A stretch of DNA of 64,000 nucleotides from NCBI RefSeq assembly GCF_015706575.1, contig NW_024037057.1:5885203-5949202 (forward strand). Direction: 5' to 3'. Source of the stretch: Patiria miniata (taxonomy: Eukaryota; Echinodermata; Asteroidea; Valvatida; Asterinidae). The notes under the pieces are model-generated. The model saw only the letters and a list, made by a program, of their open reading frames with translations. It ran no database searches and was not told where the DNA came from. Below are positions 11,832-23,900 of this stretch, in pieces. Each line of letters starts with the position of its first letter. Position 1 is the stretch's first letter. The position numbers and the translations under genes were made by a program.

Positions 11832-12096
11832 ACGGGGACCTTGGTAATGTAAAGTAAACCCATTAGAAAATCCTACACGAGTAATTCCGCCGCTCTAACA
11901 TCGGGATAAACGGAAAGCCATTCGGTTCAAACGTCAGATTTAATTGGGGTTGGAAGAACGAAAATTGTCTCCAGCACGCGATTCTCTGGCTCTAGCCCCC
12001 TGCGAAGCCGTCGGAGGGGGTTCCTAGTACTATCTACGCCAGCAGTCATCCCTGAAGAGGGCTGCCGTTTCGGCTCGAAAAAACCTACACGGCAAG
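11832..12096 (-). other. DIRS spacer between gag and pol, no intact frame
   Basis: This stretch joins the gag and RT segments of the minus-strand DIRS element. It carries stop codons in all frames. It probably represents decayed coding or linker sequence. Confidence 0.4.
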
Positions 12097-12654
12097 TTAG
12101 CGCTCCATGGCCAAAACGGTTACAACTCGTGCACTTATGAGCGAATTTACAATTCGCCCAGTGGCAACCCTTTTACCCTTTTTCGCCTGGTTAAAGGCGA
12201 AGCAAAAACCACCGCCTTTGGATGTACGATGCGCAAAAGTGGCACCAGAACTAGGTGGTGCACATGGAGTGGAATTGGCGAGTACGGCAGCGGCTGCTAC
12301 CGTAACCCACAACTCCATGTCAATGGCCCCCCAAGAACGGCTCGGATTAGCTTCTTGGCGCAGACGAAACTGCTCGTCATACGCGCGCCATCCTAAGCCG
12401 CTAAATTGGGAGGCAGCCATCCTCACCGTCTCCGCGTACTTGAGTAATTCGCATACCCGGAGAGGATGGCGCACCGCATAAATGGCCGTAAAGGTGTGAA
12501 GGCAGTGAGCCATTTGTCAATGGTATCGAGTTTCCTTTTAGGAGACTCGGGCTTGCAAACAATAGCCCCATTTTCAAGCGCTAACTTTAATGTTTTATCA
12601 CTTGGTTGCACCAGAGAAGTCGCGGCCGGATCATGAAAAAGTAAGGAAAGATCT
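12097..12654 (-). pseudogene. C-terminal part of the DIRS gag-like protein, frameshifted
   Basis: Reading down from 12654 it begins LSLLFHDPAATSLVQPSDKT, then ENGAIVCKPESPKRKLDTI and DKWLTAF. After a frameshift near 12500 it continues FTAIYAVRHPLRVCELLKYA, FSGLGWRAYDEQFRL and SRSWGAIDMELW. This is the usual gag domain of DIRS/Ngaro elements. A second slip near 12170 moves a Cys/His-rich block (CHWANCKFAH..CTSC..FGHGALTC) into another frame; it looks like a nucleic-acid-binding zinc knuckle. The N-terminal part is separated from this one by the solo LTR at 12655-13248. Confidence 0.8.
12651..12654. other. Target-site duplication ATCT, left copy
   Basis: ATCT immediately before the solo LTR matches ATCT at 13249-13252 immediately after it. 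Removing the LTR and one copy restores the gag reading frame across ...KYID-LSLLF..., which confirms the insertion point. Confidence 0.85.
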
Positions 12655-13248
12655 TGTAGCGTTTTCAGATTATGAATTCTTAATTATCAATTCGTCTTAA
12701 TTTTTAGTTAATTATCACACTTTAATTATCAATGTTCCTTTTGAACTTTTTAATGATTTATTCTCCTGAATGCATTACTCATCGTTTTCCTTGTATACGC
12801 ATACACCCACACAGTGCCTATGCAATGTGTAGTCCCTATACTTTTACACAGAGCAAACGACCTTCACTGCCCACACACAAGTCACTGGTCTATATTACTC
12901 ATTCCTAGTCATTTTTCTGAGACTCAAGGAAACCAAGATATGACTAAGTTTCCCCATTCTTTAGTATTTGTTATTCTCAAGACTTCCTGTTTCCACCAGT
13001 ATATAAGTCCTGCTCCACTAGCAGTTCTTCATTCTATTCTATTTTGTTTTCTGTTTCAATTCCAATCGTGTAGTCAGTTTAATTCGTTCTGCTCATCCAG
13101 TCAGTTCACCCAGTTCTCTTTGTCTCAATTCACTGTAACCAGTTCAATCAATCAATGTGTAAATAACATAATTGTTGTGGAATAAACAGTCACGGTAAAC
13201 ACAGTCCTCAACCAAAGAATTGTGTAACGACTCATCCATTCCCCAACA
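12655..13248 (+). mobile_element. Solo LTR (594 bp) nested in the DIRS gag
   Basis: It starts TGTAGCG and ends CCCCAACA, flanked by a perfect 4-bp duplication ATCT. A TATA box (TATATAA at 13000-13006) and a polyadenylation signal (AATAAA at 13181-13186) give plus orientation, opposite to its host element. There is no internal coding region, so the copy arose by LTR-LTR recombination. It is the youngest of the nested insertions here. The plus frame at 12814-13185 inside it is not a gene. Confidence 0.85.
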
Positions 13249-13752
13249 ATCTATGTACTTCCCACTCCATATTTTCTCTTTAACCCCAATGGGTACTTGA
13301 AACCCTAACGGAGCCTCGCCCTGGCCTGAAAAAACCGGGTCGGGCCTAGACAAATTCTGCTCAAGTGCTGGCATGGCTGGGGCCGGTACAGGCCGAATAT
13401 CGCCAAGCTGGGAGACGGAACCGTCAACCCGTGCAAAATTACTAGAACTATTAATATTACCACTACTATCTAGTGAGCCAGTCGTGGCTGGCTCGCAAAA
13501 AGAAGCGTGATTAATGTTCATTGAAGGCAAAGATGACACCCCAGACTCACCTCGCCCTGCTTGTTGGCTCTCAGATCCACTCGGTCCTGGTGCAGGTTCG
13601 ATCGGCAGCTCCGGTTGTCCTAACGCCGGCTGCTGACTTCTGACCACCGGCGTCGGCACATCGTCAATCCGAAAACGACGTGCCCTCCCCCTAGACTGCC
13701 TGGCCCGTGTACGGGGTCTCCCGCGCTGCCCCCTGCCAATGCCGGCATCCAT
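13249..13752 (-). pseudogene. N-terminal part of the DIRS gag-like protein, cut by the solo LTR
   Basis: The likely start ATG at 13752-13750 opens MDAGIGRGQRGRPRTRARQS, an Arg/Gly-rich basic leader. A Pro/Ser-rich linker follows, then GFQVPIGVKEKIWSGKYID, the conserved motif before the gag core. The frame breaks exactly at the LTR insertion (13248/13249) and continues after the LTR at 12654. The longer open frame to 13986 runs into unrelated flanking repeat and is not part of the protein. Confidence 0.75.
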
Positions 13753-13786
13753 CCTGTTCGCAGCTGGAGTTGATGACCGGGTGGAT

Positions 13787-14087
13787 TTAGGCGAAATTGT
13801 GAAATAGTCCCTACTACTGGGGAAATCTCTGTTCTCATAAGCACGAGACGGTGATACATAAGATTCAACAATGGGCAAACTAGAGCCCTGCCGCACACTG
13901 CAAACAGAAGTCAAACTGTTCAGAGCATAGACGAAACACTCCTTGTCCGTTGCGCTGCACTCTGGTTTATGGTAGGCCAAATTCACTGGAATGCTCAGCT
14001 AGAAATTTCCAGAGCGCGTTGTGCCAGAGCACGAGAAAATGTGTCATCTTTCTGGCAGGAGTTTCATTGCGAAATTAGCCCCTACTG
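13787..14087. repeat. Copy of the dispanin-array leader/flank segment
   Basis: This contains GTCCCTACTACTGGGGAAAT, 'TCTGTTCTCATAAGCACGAGAC', 'ATGGGCAAACTAGAGCCCTG' and the leader phrase 'CAGAGCATAGACGAAACACT' through 'GGTTTATGGTAGGCC'. The same blocks occur at 24.2-24.45, 34.14-34.3, 47.65 and 54.3 kb. The DIRS element sits at one end and the large inverted-repeat element at the other, so both inserted into a member of the array family. Confidence 0.7.
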
Positions 14088-14134
14088 CATAGTATGGTGT
14101 ACTATAAAGGACACCTATCTGTTATCGTCGTGCG

Positions 14135-14630
14135 TGTGGGGAGCTCCGTCGTGCCTGTGAGCAGGTCCGTCGTGTTTGTGAGCAGGTCCGTCGTGTTTGT
14201 GGAGAGGTCCGTCGTGCGTGTGAGTAAAACCGTCGTGCCTAGCCTGTGAGCAGGTCCGTCGTGTTTGTGAGCAGACCGTCCTGCGTGTGAGTAAAACCGT
14301 CGTGCCTGTGAGCAGGTCCGTCGTGTTTGTGAGCAGAGCGTCGTACGTGTGAGTAAAACCGTCGTGCCTGTGAGCAAGTCCGTCGTGTTTGTGAGCAGAC
14401 CGTCGTGCGTGTGAGTAAAACCGTCGTGCGTGTGAGTAAAACCGTCGTGTTTGTGGGTAAAACCGTCGTGCCTGTGAGTAAAACTGTCGTGCGTGTGAGT
14501 AAAACCGTCGTGTTTGTGAGTAAAACCGTCGTGCGTGTGAGTAAAACCGTCGTGTTTGTGGGTTAAACCGTCGTGTTTGTGAGTAAAACCGTCGTGCGTG
14601 TGAGTAAAACCGTCGCGCCTATGAGGTGCC
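14135..14630 (-). repeat. 21-22-bp minisatellite, left arm
   Basis: About 23 units of the form CGTCGTGCSTGTGAGTAAAAC and CGTCGTGTTTGTGAGCAGGTC alternate here. The array is the inverted counterpart of the one at 15908-16575. Confidence 0.9.
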
Positions 14631-14944
14631 ATGTGTAAATAAATTATTTAACTAAATTATTTATATATATTTCATTATTTATTATATAATTCAGTTTTCC
14701 GGACAATTATATGTAAATAATTGTTTGGCAGTTTGCATTATATGTAATATTGATATATATAATTTTGTTTGCAACCTAATTATTTACATATAATTTTGGG
14801 CAAACTAGAATTTGTTATATATAATTTATTTGCAAACTTTTTATTGATATTTAATTTTTGCACACGTTTTTATTTATTTATAATTTATTTGCAACCTTTT
14901 TATTTATATATAATTTGTGTGCACTTTATTTATTTATATACATG

Positions 14945-15480
14945 TATAATAATAGCCCCACCAGTACTAGAGGGTGCTAGGCGTAGTGTTTCTAAAGATT
15001 AAAACGAACTTGTGAAAATTGGTCAAAATTCAACATCTTACTTAAGAACTATTTATTTCTTTTGGATTGAGGCACTGCCCGTCGTACCCAGTAACTTCTC
15101 GCCCTTAATTAATTTCTGAATGTTGGAGGCGAAGGGGAGGTGGTGGGTTTATTTTCCATGTATAGCGGCTTCGAAAAGCTAAGCCGAAGTGAACTTTCTG
15201 GGCCTAATTAATGAACTTGACTTAATACACTGTATAGATATTGCTTCTTTTACCCCTTTGGGCGCGCGATCCATATCATTTTAGCGATATGAACAATTTC
15301 TCTGGCCTCAATATGTCACGTCCGCAAATAAGTGGGGCGGCCAGGTGTTCCCTGGCCGCGCCCACCGAGTAAGCTACTGTTTACCGCGCACACGTACCCC
15401 ATGGCAACAACCAGCTGATTGAAGAAAACTACGTGACTGATCAACAGTGTGTGTCTGTGCCGAATGATGCATTTTATCTT
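14945..15480. other. Core of the inverted-arm element
   Basis: About 0.5 kb of mixed-composition DNA lies between the mirrored AT-rich arrays. It includes a small hairpin GGCCAGGTGTTCCCTGGCC near 15340. I see no open frame long enough for a transposase. Confidence 0.5.
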
Positions 15481-15907
15481 GTAGTGATTAAATAAAATAA
15501 TGCATTATATAATAAATAATGCATTATATAATAGATAATGAATTATATAATAAATAATGAATTATATAATAAGTAATGAATTATATAATAAATAATGCAT
15601 TATATATAAATAAATAAAGTGTGCAAAAAATTATATTTAAATAATAAGGTACCAAATAAATCATATAACAAATAATTAAAGCGTGCAAAAATATATACAT
15701 AAATAATGAGGTACCAAATAAATTATACATAAATAATAAGGTTGCAAAAAAAATCATATATATAAATAATGCAGTGGCAAATAAATGTATTTAAATATTA
15801 TGCAAACTGCCAAACAGTTATTTACATATAATTGTCCGCAAAACTGAATTATATAATAAATAATGAATTATATAAAAATAATTTTGTTAAGTAATTTATT
15901 TACACAT

Positions 15908-16575
15908 GGCGCCTCATAGGCACGACGGCTTTACTCACAGGCACGACGGTTTTACTCACAAACACGACGGTTTTACTCACAGGCACGACGGACTTGCTCA
16001 CAGGCACGACAGTTTTACTCACACGTACGACGCTCTGCTCACAAACACGACGGACCTGCTCACAGGCACGACAGTTTTACTCACACGTACGACGCTCTGC
16101 TCACAAACACGACGGACCTGCTCACACGCACGACGGTTTTACTCACAGGCACGACGGTTTTACTCACAAACACGACGGTTTTACTCACAGGCACGACGGT
16201 TTTACTCACAGGCACGACGGACTTGCTCACAGGCACGACGGTTTTACTCACAGGCACGACGGACTTGCTCACAGGCACGACGGTTTTACTCACACGTACG
16301 ACGCTCTGCTCACAAACACGACGGACCTGCTCACAGGCACGACGGTTTTACTCACAGGCACGACGGTCTGCTCACAAACATGACGGACCTGCTCATAGGC
16401 ACGACGGTTTTACTCACACGCACGACGGACCTGCTCACAAACACGACGGACCTGCTCACAGGCACGACGGAGATCCCCACACGCACGACGGTCTGCTCAC
16501 ACGCACGACGGTCTGCTCACAAACACGACGGACCTGCTCACAGGCACGACGGAGCTCCCCACACGCACGACGATA
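15908..16575 (+). repeat. 21-22-bp minisatellite, right arm
   Basis: About 31 units of CACGACGGTTTTACTCACAGG, CACGACGGACCTGCTCACAAA and similar. Two blocks (about 16013-16065 and 16076-16120) are near-identical, indicating recent internal duplication. Confidence 0.9.
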
Positions 16576-16611
16576 ACAGATAGGTGTCCTTTATAGTACA
16601 CCATACTACTG

Positions 16612-17095
16612 GGAAAATCTCTGTTCTCATAAGCACGAGACGCTGATTCACAAGATTGAAGAATGGGCAAACTATAGAGCGCTGCGGCACACTGCAAACA
16701 GAAGTCAATAGAAGCGTACCCGCCACCACCATGCACCATTTGTTGTCGATTATTGATGCAAATATGGCATTAACCACGCCACCAAAAGGTCAGAATGGAG
16801 CTGAAAAGGGTGCTCCCCTGCATTGACATTCCCATAGAGACTAGTGCTAAATGTGCATACTTCAAATTTTCAAAATTCTTTTTAAAATATTCAGAACTCT
16901 CACAGGTATTTAAGCTGCACAGAAAAATGATGATCATCGTGTCAGCTTTCATTCACTTTTTATTTTTTGGTGGGTTGACCATTGACTTTTCGAGGAATTC
17001 TCACCCCAAGATGACGATCCCTAAGGGGCCGTTCACAATTATCAACATTTTCACAAGTGTACAAGAGGACACTTTTTCAAGACCCCCCCCCCCCC
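16612..17095. repeat. Conserved 350-bp array block, copy 1
   Basis: Marker phrases are ATGGGCAAACTA-AGCG/CCTG, TTGTTGTCGATTATTGATG with the octamer ATGCAAAT (16756-16763), CAGAATGGAGCTGAAAAGG, CTCACAGGTATTTAAGCTGC, ATGATGATCATCGTGTCAGC and GACTTTTCGAGGAATTCTC. The same ordered block recurs five more times in the window, always at the start of an array unit. Coding frames are not conserved between copies, so it is probably non-coding, possibly regulatory. Confidence 0.75.
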
Positions 17096-18190
17096 TCCCC
17101 CCTAAAAGTGTACGGAGAAAATGTTGATTTTTTTCACACAAGTCTATATATAGACACTTGCATGTGATTTAAAGGGTTTTTGTAACTTTTGTAGATCAAG
17201 TTTTTGGCCATGACATGAACCCCTATTCAGTGTGAACGAAGATGTATGTATTATAATTTACCTGTAGAAGTTTCAGCTTCATACAATGTAAGTCGTGAAG
17301 TTTTTGAGAAAAAAGTGAAAATCACAGAGCTATTTTTTTTTTCAGGAGAGTCGCGTAAACCCGTTGTACATAATTTTTTTCTCATAAGACGAAAAAATTT
17401 TGCGTGAAATTGTTTAACTTGTTTCTCAAAACTCCATGTATTTTGTTGGTCGGATTCTTGTGGACAATACATCCTTGTCGAATGAGGAATTTCAACAATT
17501 GATCCAAGTCAACAGCGCGGCTAGAATATTTATTGTCCGCCATTGCTAGTGCGGTGTTGTTCAACAGGTGTAGCGTGAATATCCGACTCCATGAAATGTG
17601 GACTCATTGGTAGTAGTGCGAACGCGTGAGTACAATACTATGCTTTTTTTAAGGATCGTTTGGGGAGAGTGACCTGTCACGTGCGAGGGATTAACCAATA
17701 AAAGGGGAAAAGGGGTCCGATTTTCATAGGAGTCGGATTTTCATGTGACACCGGCCGTTAAAAACACGCAGTGGATACGGACTATACATGTACATGTACA
17801 GTACATGTACATACAGTACATTTCCATGTACATGTGTAGGACAATGCTGTACACAATACGTTCATGGGATGCAATGCGGGGCCTGGCGCGGGGCGCGACC
17901 GGCTCGGCAAGTGCTCGATCGGCATCGGTTGCGGCTGTCGGCTGTGGCGACGGGCGAGAAAACATATCGACAGTTAAAAAAAAAAAGCGTACGGCGGCCA
18001 TTAACTCCCTCCCCCCCCCATCGTATACGGATTATACGCTCGTGAAAATGTTGATAATTATGAACGGCCCCTAAGTAGCCATCTGGAACGATCCCTCCAC
18101 AACTGACATCATGGCAAAATGGTGCCACTTTGAGCTCAATTGCATCCAAAATACTCAGAATTGAAAGCCCAATATGCCACAAATGAGACA
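17096..18190. repeat. Array segment shared with 24.84-26.83 kb; no gene
   Basis: This 1.1-kb stretch is nearly identical to 24840-26830, apart from an insertion of about 885 bp in the other copy. It contains a palindromic TACATGTACATGTACAGTAC tract (17785-17835) and a GC-rich patch (17870-17960). Both strands have open frames over the GC-rich patch in both copies, but no domain is recognised. Confidence 0.7.
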
Positions 18191-18385
18191 CATCCCTAGA
18201 TTGATTTGAATCTTATATCCGTATTTTATTGAAACATGCGCCCAATTTATTATTATTTTTTAAAATAATTTTTACAGTTAATGTTAAAAAGGTCGGTTGT
18301 TACTCAGTAACTGAAGAATCAATTAATAGGGAAAAACACAAAATGAGCACATACGACACCAGGATGTTTCTTTTCTTACTATACA

Positions 18386-18480
18386 GGGTGAGTAAAAAAC
18401 ACGAAACCCTTATGTTGGGACCATTGTTTTAGTGAAGTTCTGCATGTAGCACTTCCAAAATCTAGGATATTAAAGCCCCT
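18386..18480. mobile_element. Left half of a CAGGGTGAGTAAAAA foldback MITE
   Basis: TA then CAGGGTGAGTAAAAAACACG and the subterminal phrase GGGACCATTGTTTTAGTGAA are present. The element breaks at AAAGCCCCTTGG where complete copies continue. The same truncation is present at 36424-36520, so it predates that duplication. Confidence 0.75.
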
Positions 18481-18972
18481 TGGTTGATAGAGGACTGATC
18501 TGAGTAGGCTCTGCACCGAGAGCAAAGGAAGGGAAAGAATCCTGCTGTAGGAAGCTGATCAACTGAGATCCCTTCCTTACTAGTGCTGGCTTCAGCACGG
18601 CTGCGTCTTCACTCATCTCTAAGCATTCCTTGGCAGGGGTATGTGACTGTGACGTTTCAATAGAAAGAGGACTACAACATCACTGCCTCCACAATAATAA
18701 CATATGCATCTTTCTGTATCCTTCATTGTTATTCAATCCTAAAATTACTGTTTTTGTACATATCCTTTTTTTAATATTATGTATGACGAACACAACCAAA
18801 AACAATACTGTTTTTAATGTAATTGCAAAATTACAATTTAGGATAATGTAGGTTATGATCCTTCCAAACGTCGCATCGCACAATTGTTTTTTTTTCTTCA
18901 TCCTTCTTATTAATACAGGAAGGGTGTATCAAGCTTCAAAAGGAAAGCAAATTAGCCAGCCGACCTCAGCAA

Positions 18973-19037
18973 GCTCGGTTGTCGAGTGGTAAGACGTCTG
19001 CATTAGTAAGCAGCAGGTCGTGGGTTTGGTCTTTCCC
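18973..19037 (+). pseudogene. tRNA-like pseudogene or SINE head, copy 1
   Basis: GCTCGGTTGTCGAGTGGTAA resembles a tRNA 5' end with box A (GTCGAGTGGTAAGACG). CTGC/GCAG can pair as an anticodon stem around ATTAGTAA. The B box (GTCGTGGGTTTGGTC) is degenerate, so a functional tRNA is unlikely. A near-identical copy is at 37011-37077. Confidence 0.4.
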
Positions 19038-20946
19038 TTTTGTTGGGGGAAATACATGGAATGCATTTTTTTCCAACTGAGCAAGGCTAGGACAAGTACC
19101 ATTAACTGAAGCCGGGTAATCAGCTGTCGTCAATAGCCCCATGACAATAACAGGGATTCAACTATGCTCTTATTGCATCCCTGAATGCACAGAATGAAAG
19201 GCTATCGCCCTGCAGAAATCCATACAGATGCAAAGAAACCAACACAATACACTACCTCAGAAAAATCCCTCTTGGTATTGCACAATACATGCAGGGAAAG
19301 CACCGACATAGATGAAAGCATGCGTCACTTTCACATGAATGTAGGAACACTTGTGTACGCCTTTCATATCCAAATAGGATATCGTGGGAATCATACATGT
19401 CAAGGCTCTCATAAGGTAAATGTATTAGGTCATTGTTTCATTAATTTAATATAATAACATCTATTATTGTTATTAATCACTCTTTGAATTAATCGTTAAG
19501 GGGAATACCCAGTACAAGCTTCGGCTTTTTGTCTGACCTCCCCATGCTATTATTTTAGGTTCCGTTAAAATTTGCCCAAATTTACAGTATTCAACTTACC
19601 TTATAGTATGGACATAAAATTGAAACTGAACCTGAACCTGAACCTAAAAAGACCAAATTCCAATATGATTTTTTTACCATACTGTGTAAAGAATCTATTT
19701 AAACAATTGCACCCTCCACAAAAAGTGTCGTTTGCAGCTATTTAGCTACAATGGAGTAACCAAAAAAGCACTTTTAAAATCAAACATGCATACATGTACA
19801 CATACATGGTAGTTCTATTTATAATACATTGTATAATGCTAAATGCAGCAACATGCAACATCTGTTGAAATGACAAGCCTGTTCAGTGTAGCAAGATATC
19901 CATCATGTCAAAAGTCTCAAGGCCAAATGCCTCAGAGTCTGTGGTCACCGAATGCAGCAGGATACAACTGGTGCAAGTGGCTGCACTGTTTTCAACTTCT
20001 TAAAGAATCCAACATTTTTCAGTAGAAAGAAGAAACCAAAGCAAAACAATACAAAATAAAATCAAACATAAGCTTATACTTAATAGTCTAAAGATTATGC
20101 TTAATAGTCTAAAGCAGGGCTAATGCTCAATGCTCAATGTTTATTAAACGAAGTCAGGAAATCAGATCGAGGATTTTGGGGGATGTTGAGAAGTTGTAGT
20201 CCACGAATTTCAAGAGGGATGTGGGGTGGGGGCTCAATTGTTTTAATCAACCTCAAGGTTGATGTTATGAGCAACGAATTGAGCTTTGCAATCATGTTTG
20301 AGTTTGCACAATTGGACATTGGGGATTGTTTTCAGTTATGTTTAAACAACACTGTTTACTGTTTATATGAACTACAGAAAGCATAAGACCATGTGACCAT
20401 AACAGATGGTTTTGACATTCACACAGGATACAAATTTCCTGATTGGCACACAGTCTCTATAGCTGGCACACATAATATAGCTGGGGACAAAACATGAAGA
20501 GTCTTAACTGAGTTGAAAACGACTACATGTTATTGGTTTTGAACATTTAACAGTTTAGATTTTGAACAGTCTTCTTTAAACTTCCAGTTGTGTTGTTGGA
20601 ACTAAAACCATCAGCAACATGAATGAAAAGCTTTATAACATATGCCTTTATATTCGCATACCACCAGCCACTGTACTGGCTTTTTAGAGTGTTAATTAGC
20701 GGTGAGAATGATCAGTACAATAACACATAGCATGTATTCCAAAAGTAACATAATGGATAGGTATATAACAAACTTGCCTGCTGTCATTTGAGAAGTATGT
20801 AATGAATTTCCAACGATTGGTCCTCAATATGGAGTTCTATAGAAGACATCGCATTTCGTGATACCAAGAATGTTCATGGCTTATTTTTTTTTCAAGAAAA
20901 AACAAAGGTACTTTTACCGAGTTGAAAATGTCTACATTGTTTTTTC

Positions 20947-20952
20947 TTTATT
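20947..20952 (-). terminator. Polyadenylation signal of D1
   Basis: AATAAA on the minus strand, 36 bp beyond the D1 stop codon. The same position relative to D4 carries one at 50199-50204. Confidence 0.5.
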
Positions 20953-20987
20953 CTTCTGATGATGATAACGGTGTCTCATATACCGAA

Positions 20988-23900
20988 TCATTTATGTGAA
21001 AAGCCCACGACCATCCAAAAGATCACCACGATAATGGTCGTTACCATGACAAACAAAACACTGAGGAGACTGAGAACCAGCGCACTTTTCGAGGCACACT
21101 TTGCGCCTTCGATGTCTCCAGCTTGCAAACGTGGGCGCACCTATAGAAGAAAACCAAAAAAGCCAAAATTAAGATATTTTCACAGTATAACTTGTATGCC
21201 AAATACAGAGTGAGTAAAAAAAGAAAAGAAACCCAAATGGCAGGACCAGTTATTCAATGACCTTTTACTTGTAGCACTTTCAAAACATACGATACGAAAG
21301 CCTAGTCGTTAAGCTTTTTTTTTTTAGTACAAGAATCATTCAAATCACTCATGTGCTTTTCAAGTTACCGAATTGGGAACACAAACACCGTTTTCAAGTT
21401 CTGTCCACGGATCACAAAAGACGTAGGTGGTATCTCAGCAAAACGAAAATAATTGTCATAGGGATGCGTGTGAATTGTATTTCGTTTTGGCTGAAACACT
21501 TACCTTTTTGTGATTCGTGGACAGAACCTTTAAGCCGGTGTTTGTGTTCAAAATTCAGTAACTTGAAAAGTACATGAGCGATTTGAATGATTTTTTTGTA
21601 CTAAAAGAAAGCCGATCAATTGGGCTTCTATCCTGCATTTTGTAAGTGCTAGACAGGCAAAACCTCAGTTAAAAATCGGTCCTGTCATTTGGGTTTGGAT
21701 CGTTTTTTACTCGCCCTGTTTTATTGAATTTGGCAATTGTGATTCAGTACCAGCAGTGCCATATTTTTTTTTTCAATTTATATTAAATTCTGGTGAGATA
21801 AAAGTTGTTTAATACCGGTATACTGTAATTTTGTTTTGATAATAAAATGTATGATGATAGTATTTACACTGGTTCCCGCAGCATATTCGAATTAAACTAT
21901 TCGGAACCAGCGCGTAGCTTCAAATATGTGTACAGCGCGCAGTGGACTGTATGAGCTCTCTAGATCACATTCTTTTTAAACAGAGCGATCAGACCGAAGC
22001 CTGCTATGGGAGCATACTGCTCCAGGTCATGAGGACGAGGTCGTCTATTCCTCGCATTCGAGCGATTCAAAATGCAGTGCTCCACGAAGAATTTGCCATG
22101 GAGAGTCCATTTTTCAAGTTTACGGTCGACAAAACAGTATCAGTAGACAACTTGAGTTAATTTGTTATAGATTGGGGCATAGCGTTCTGCCGCCTTACAA
22201 TAAAAACCCCAACATGCTGGTAAAAAGGAAAGAAAAAGGGCAAACATAATTTATACTCGAATCATTCGCGTACGAAACTACTGACCGGATAAACTAACAA
22301 TTTCAAATGTCCCGCGCTGCGAAATATTTTGTCGACCATCTCCCACAATGCACTGGGAAAAAGTCCTCTGCGTGGCAAACTCTTAGTGGTGGCGCACGGC
22401 ATTGTTAATCGCCCGAATTGTACGATAAAACCTACCATGCAAGAAAAGACCAAGGCTGCAATTCCAAACACGGGGCAACAGTGCAGAGCAATGACGGCAC
22501 ACCCAATGTAATTCTCGACGACGACCGGGACGGGAACATCTACTACTGGCTGCATGGGCGCCACCTGTGTTAGGCAAACGACAATTCATGTTATAGATCA
22601 GCCTATTTCGTACACATTTGTGCCGGTTACGCAGGGGCCTGCCTATACTTCATTGACTCTTGACTGACTGACTGACTGACTCCCCAAATTTCAAGGATTA
22701 CCAAATGTGAATCCAATTAACCCAGTAGCTATTTAGATATAGGCCTATCATTATACGCCCATCCGAGGGAACCATCTTCACCATATGTTTTTCATTGTGT
22801 AAAGTTTAGTCAAGATCTGAACATGAACACTTTCGAAAGTGCCGATTAGAAAATCGTGTGCAAAGTCTACGGGATTTAGGATAGAACAAGAATAGAAAAA
22901 AAGAAAGAAACAAATCAGAAGAAAAAGTATGGCTTTCCCGCCATTAATGGCGAACAAGCAAATTACATTGCATAAGCCTTCTAAATTTCCTGGCAGACTG
23001 AAGTTGAACTAGAATCAAGTAGGGCCTACTTACATTCGCGTAAAAAGTCTGAGGCTGAGAGCAAATGGCCGGTGTGCTACCTGGAGGTCCGCCGAAGTAA
23101 GGTGGGGGCGTGGCATGAACTTGCCCCGCTGGGGGCCCAGCAATGGGATGGGGCGTGGCATCATTCTCAAACCGTGTGTAACCTGAAAAACACATTTAAA
23201 AGAAGGAATCCGTAAGTGACGGTTCCTGCGTGGAGTAAAATATCAGGAAATTGTCAAATGACCGACAAGAATGCAAATTCTTTTGTTTTTGTCGTAGTTG
23301 CGCTGTTATTGCTCTAGTTGCTGTCGTCGTTGTTACATAAAAATTGTCTCGTGTAGGACCCTCAGTGTCTTTCAAGCTCTTCAATTGTGTACAAATTATG
23401 GCAGCATAAAAACTTTTATTCAAACGTACGTTTAAATTTGACACTCCCAAATGAACAGGCGAAATCTGCCTTAGGTTTGAGTTCTGTCTCTTGGCCAAGC
23501 CCGTGCGTATAAATCTGCCAATTAATAATAATAATAATAATACCGAAATCTTATATAGCGCACGTATCTACCAACAATTAGGTACTCAAGGTGCAGGAAA
23601 TTATGTCTATTATTAGAGTAAATGAAGTACATGAGAAATATGAGAACCATTATGTATAGCACCTTTACAAGGTGCTGCGGCGCATTAAGCAGCCACTGCC
23701 AGAAACACCGGGGCAAACCCCTTCTCTTGGCGATAAGTGTTACTGGGTTCTTTAACGTGCATTACACAACACACGGGACCTACGGCTTCACGTCCCATTC
23801 GAAGGACGAAGCAATAATGGTAAAGTGCCTTGCTCAGGAGCGCAAGCACCGTGTTCCCACGGTCAGGATTCGAACCCGTGTACCACGGCACACGAGTCGA

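Larger units (their letters stand above)
14088..16606. mobile_element. 2.5-kb element with very long inverted arms built from satellites
   Basis: The ends are inverted (GTATGGTGTACTATAAAGG at 14092; its complement ends at 16606) and are flanked by TACTG on both sides (14083-14087, 16607-16611), a probable target duplication. Each arm has an outer array of a 21-22-bp unit (CACGACGGTTTTACTCACARG and variants) at 14135-14630 and 15908-16575, in opposite orientation. Inside these lie AT-rich arrays (about 14640-14945 and 15480-15905) that also mirror each other. The 0.5-kb core has no long frame. The structure suggests a non-autonomous DNA transposon; the family is not identified. The open frames over the arrays (repeating HDGFTHR-like peptides) are artefacts of the period. 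Confidence 0.75.
18191..20470. repeat. 2.28-kb duplicated block, copy 1 (second copy 36.24-38.51 kb)
   Basis: Sequence from GAATCTTATATCCGTATTTT through GCTGGCACACATAAT is almost identical to 36240-38510. It contains half of a foldback MITE (18386-18480) and a tRNA-like sequence. Several 60-90-codon frames are open in both copies only because the DNA is near-identical; none has a recognisable domain. Confidence 0.85.

Noticed and set aside
13753-13986. Upstream extension of the DIRS gag frame (MNLAYHKPECSATDK...)
   Set aside because: This part matches the dispanin leader repeat, not the retroelement; it reads through the insertion boundary by chance.
14135-14630. CRISPR-like array
   Set aside because: Units are contiguous satellite repeats without unique spacers, in a eukaryotic genome.
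15906-16583. 225-codon plus-strand frame and its mirror on the minus strand at 14102-14632
   Set aside because: Both are translations of the 21-22-bp minisatellite; all frames stay open because of the period, and the peptides are simple repeats.
17741-18001. 86-codon minus frame over a GC-rich patch, also at 26313-26600
   Set aside because: Open in both paralogous copies but with changing ends, no domain, and no start or splice support; kept only as a note.
19185-19454. 89-codon frame also open at 37215-37496
   Set aside because: The two copies lie in a near-identical duplicated block, so shared openness is not evidence of coding; no domain or splice context.
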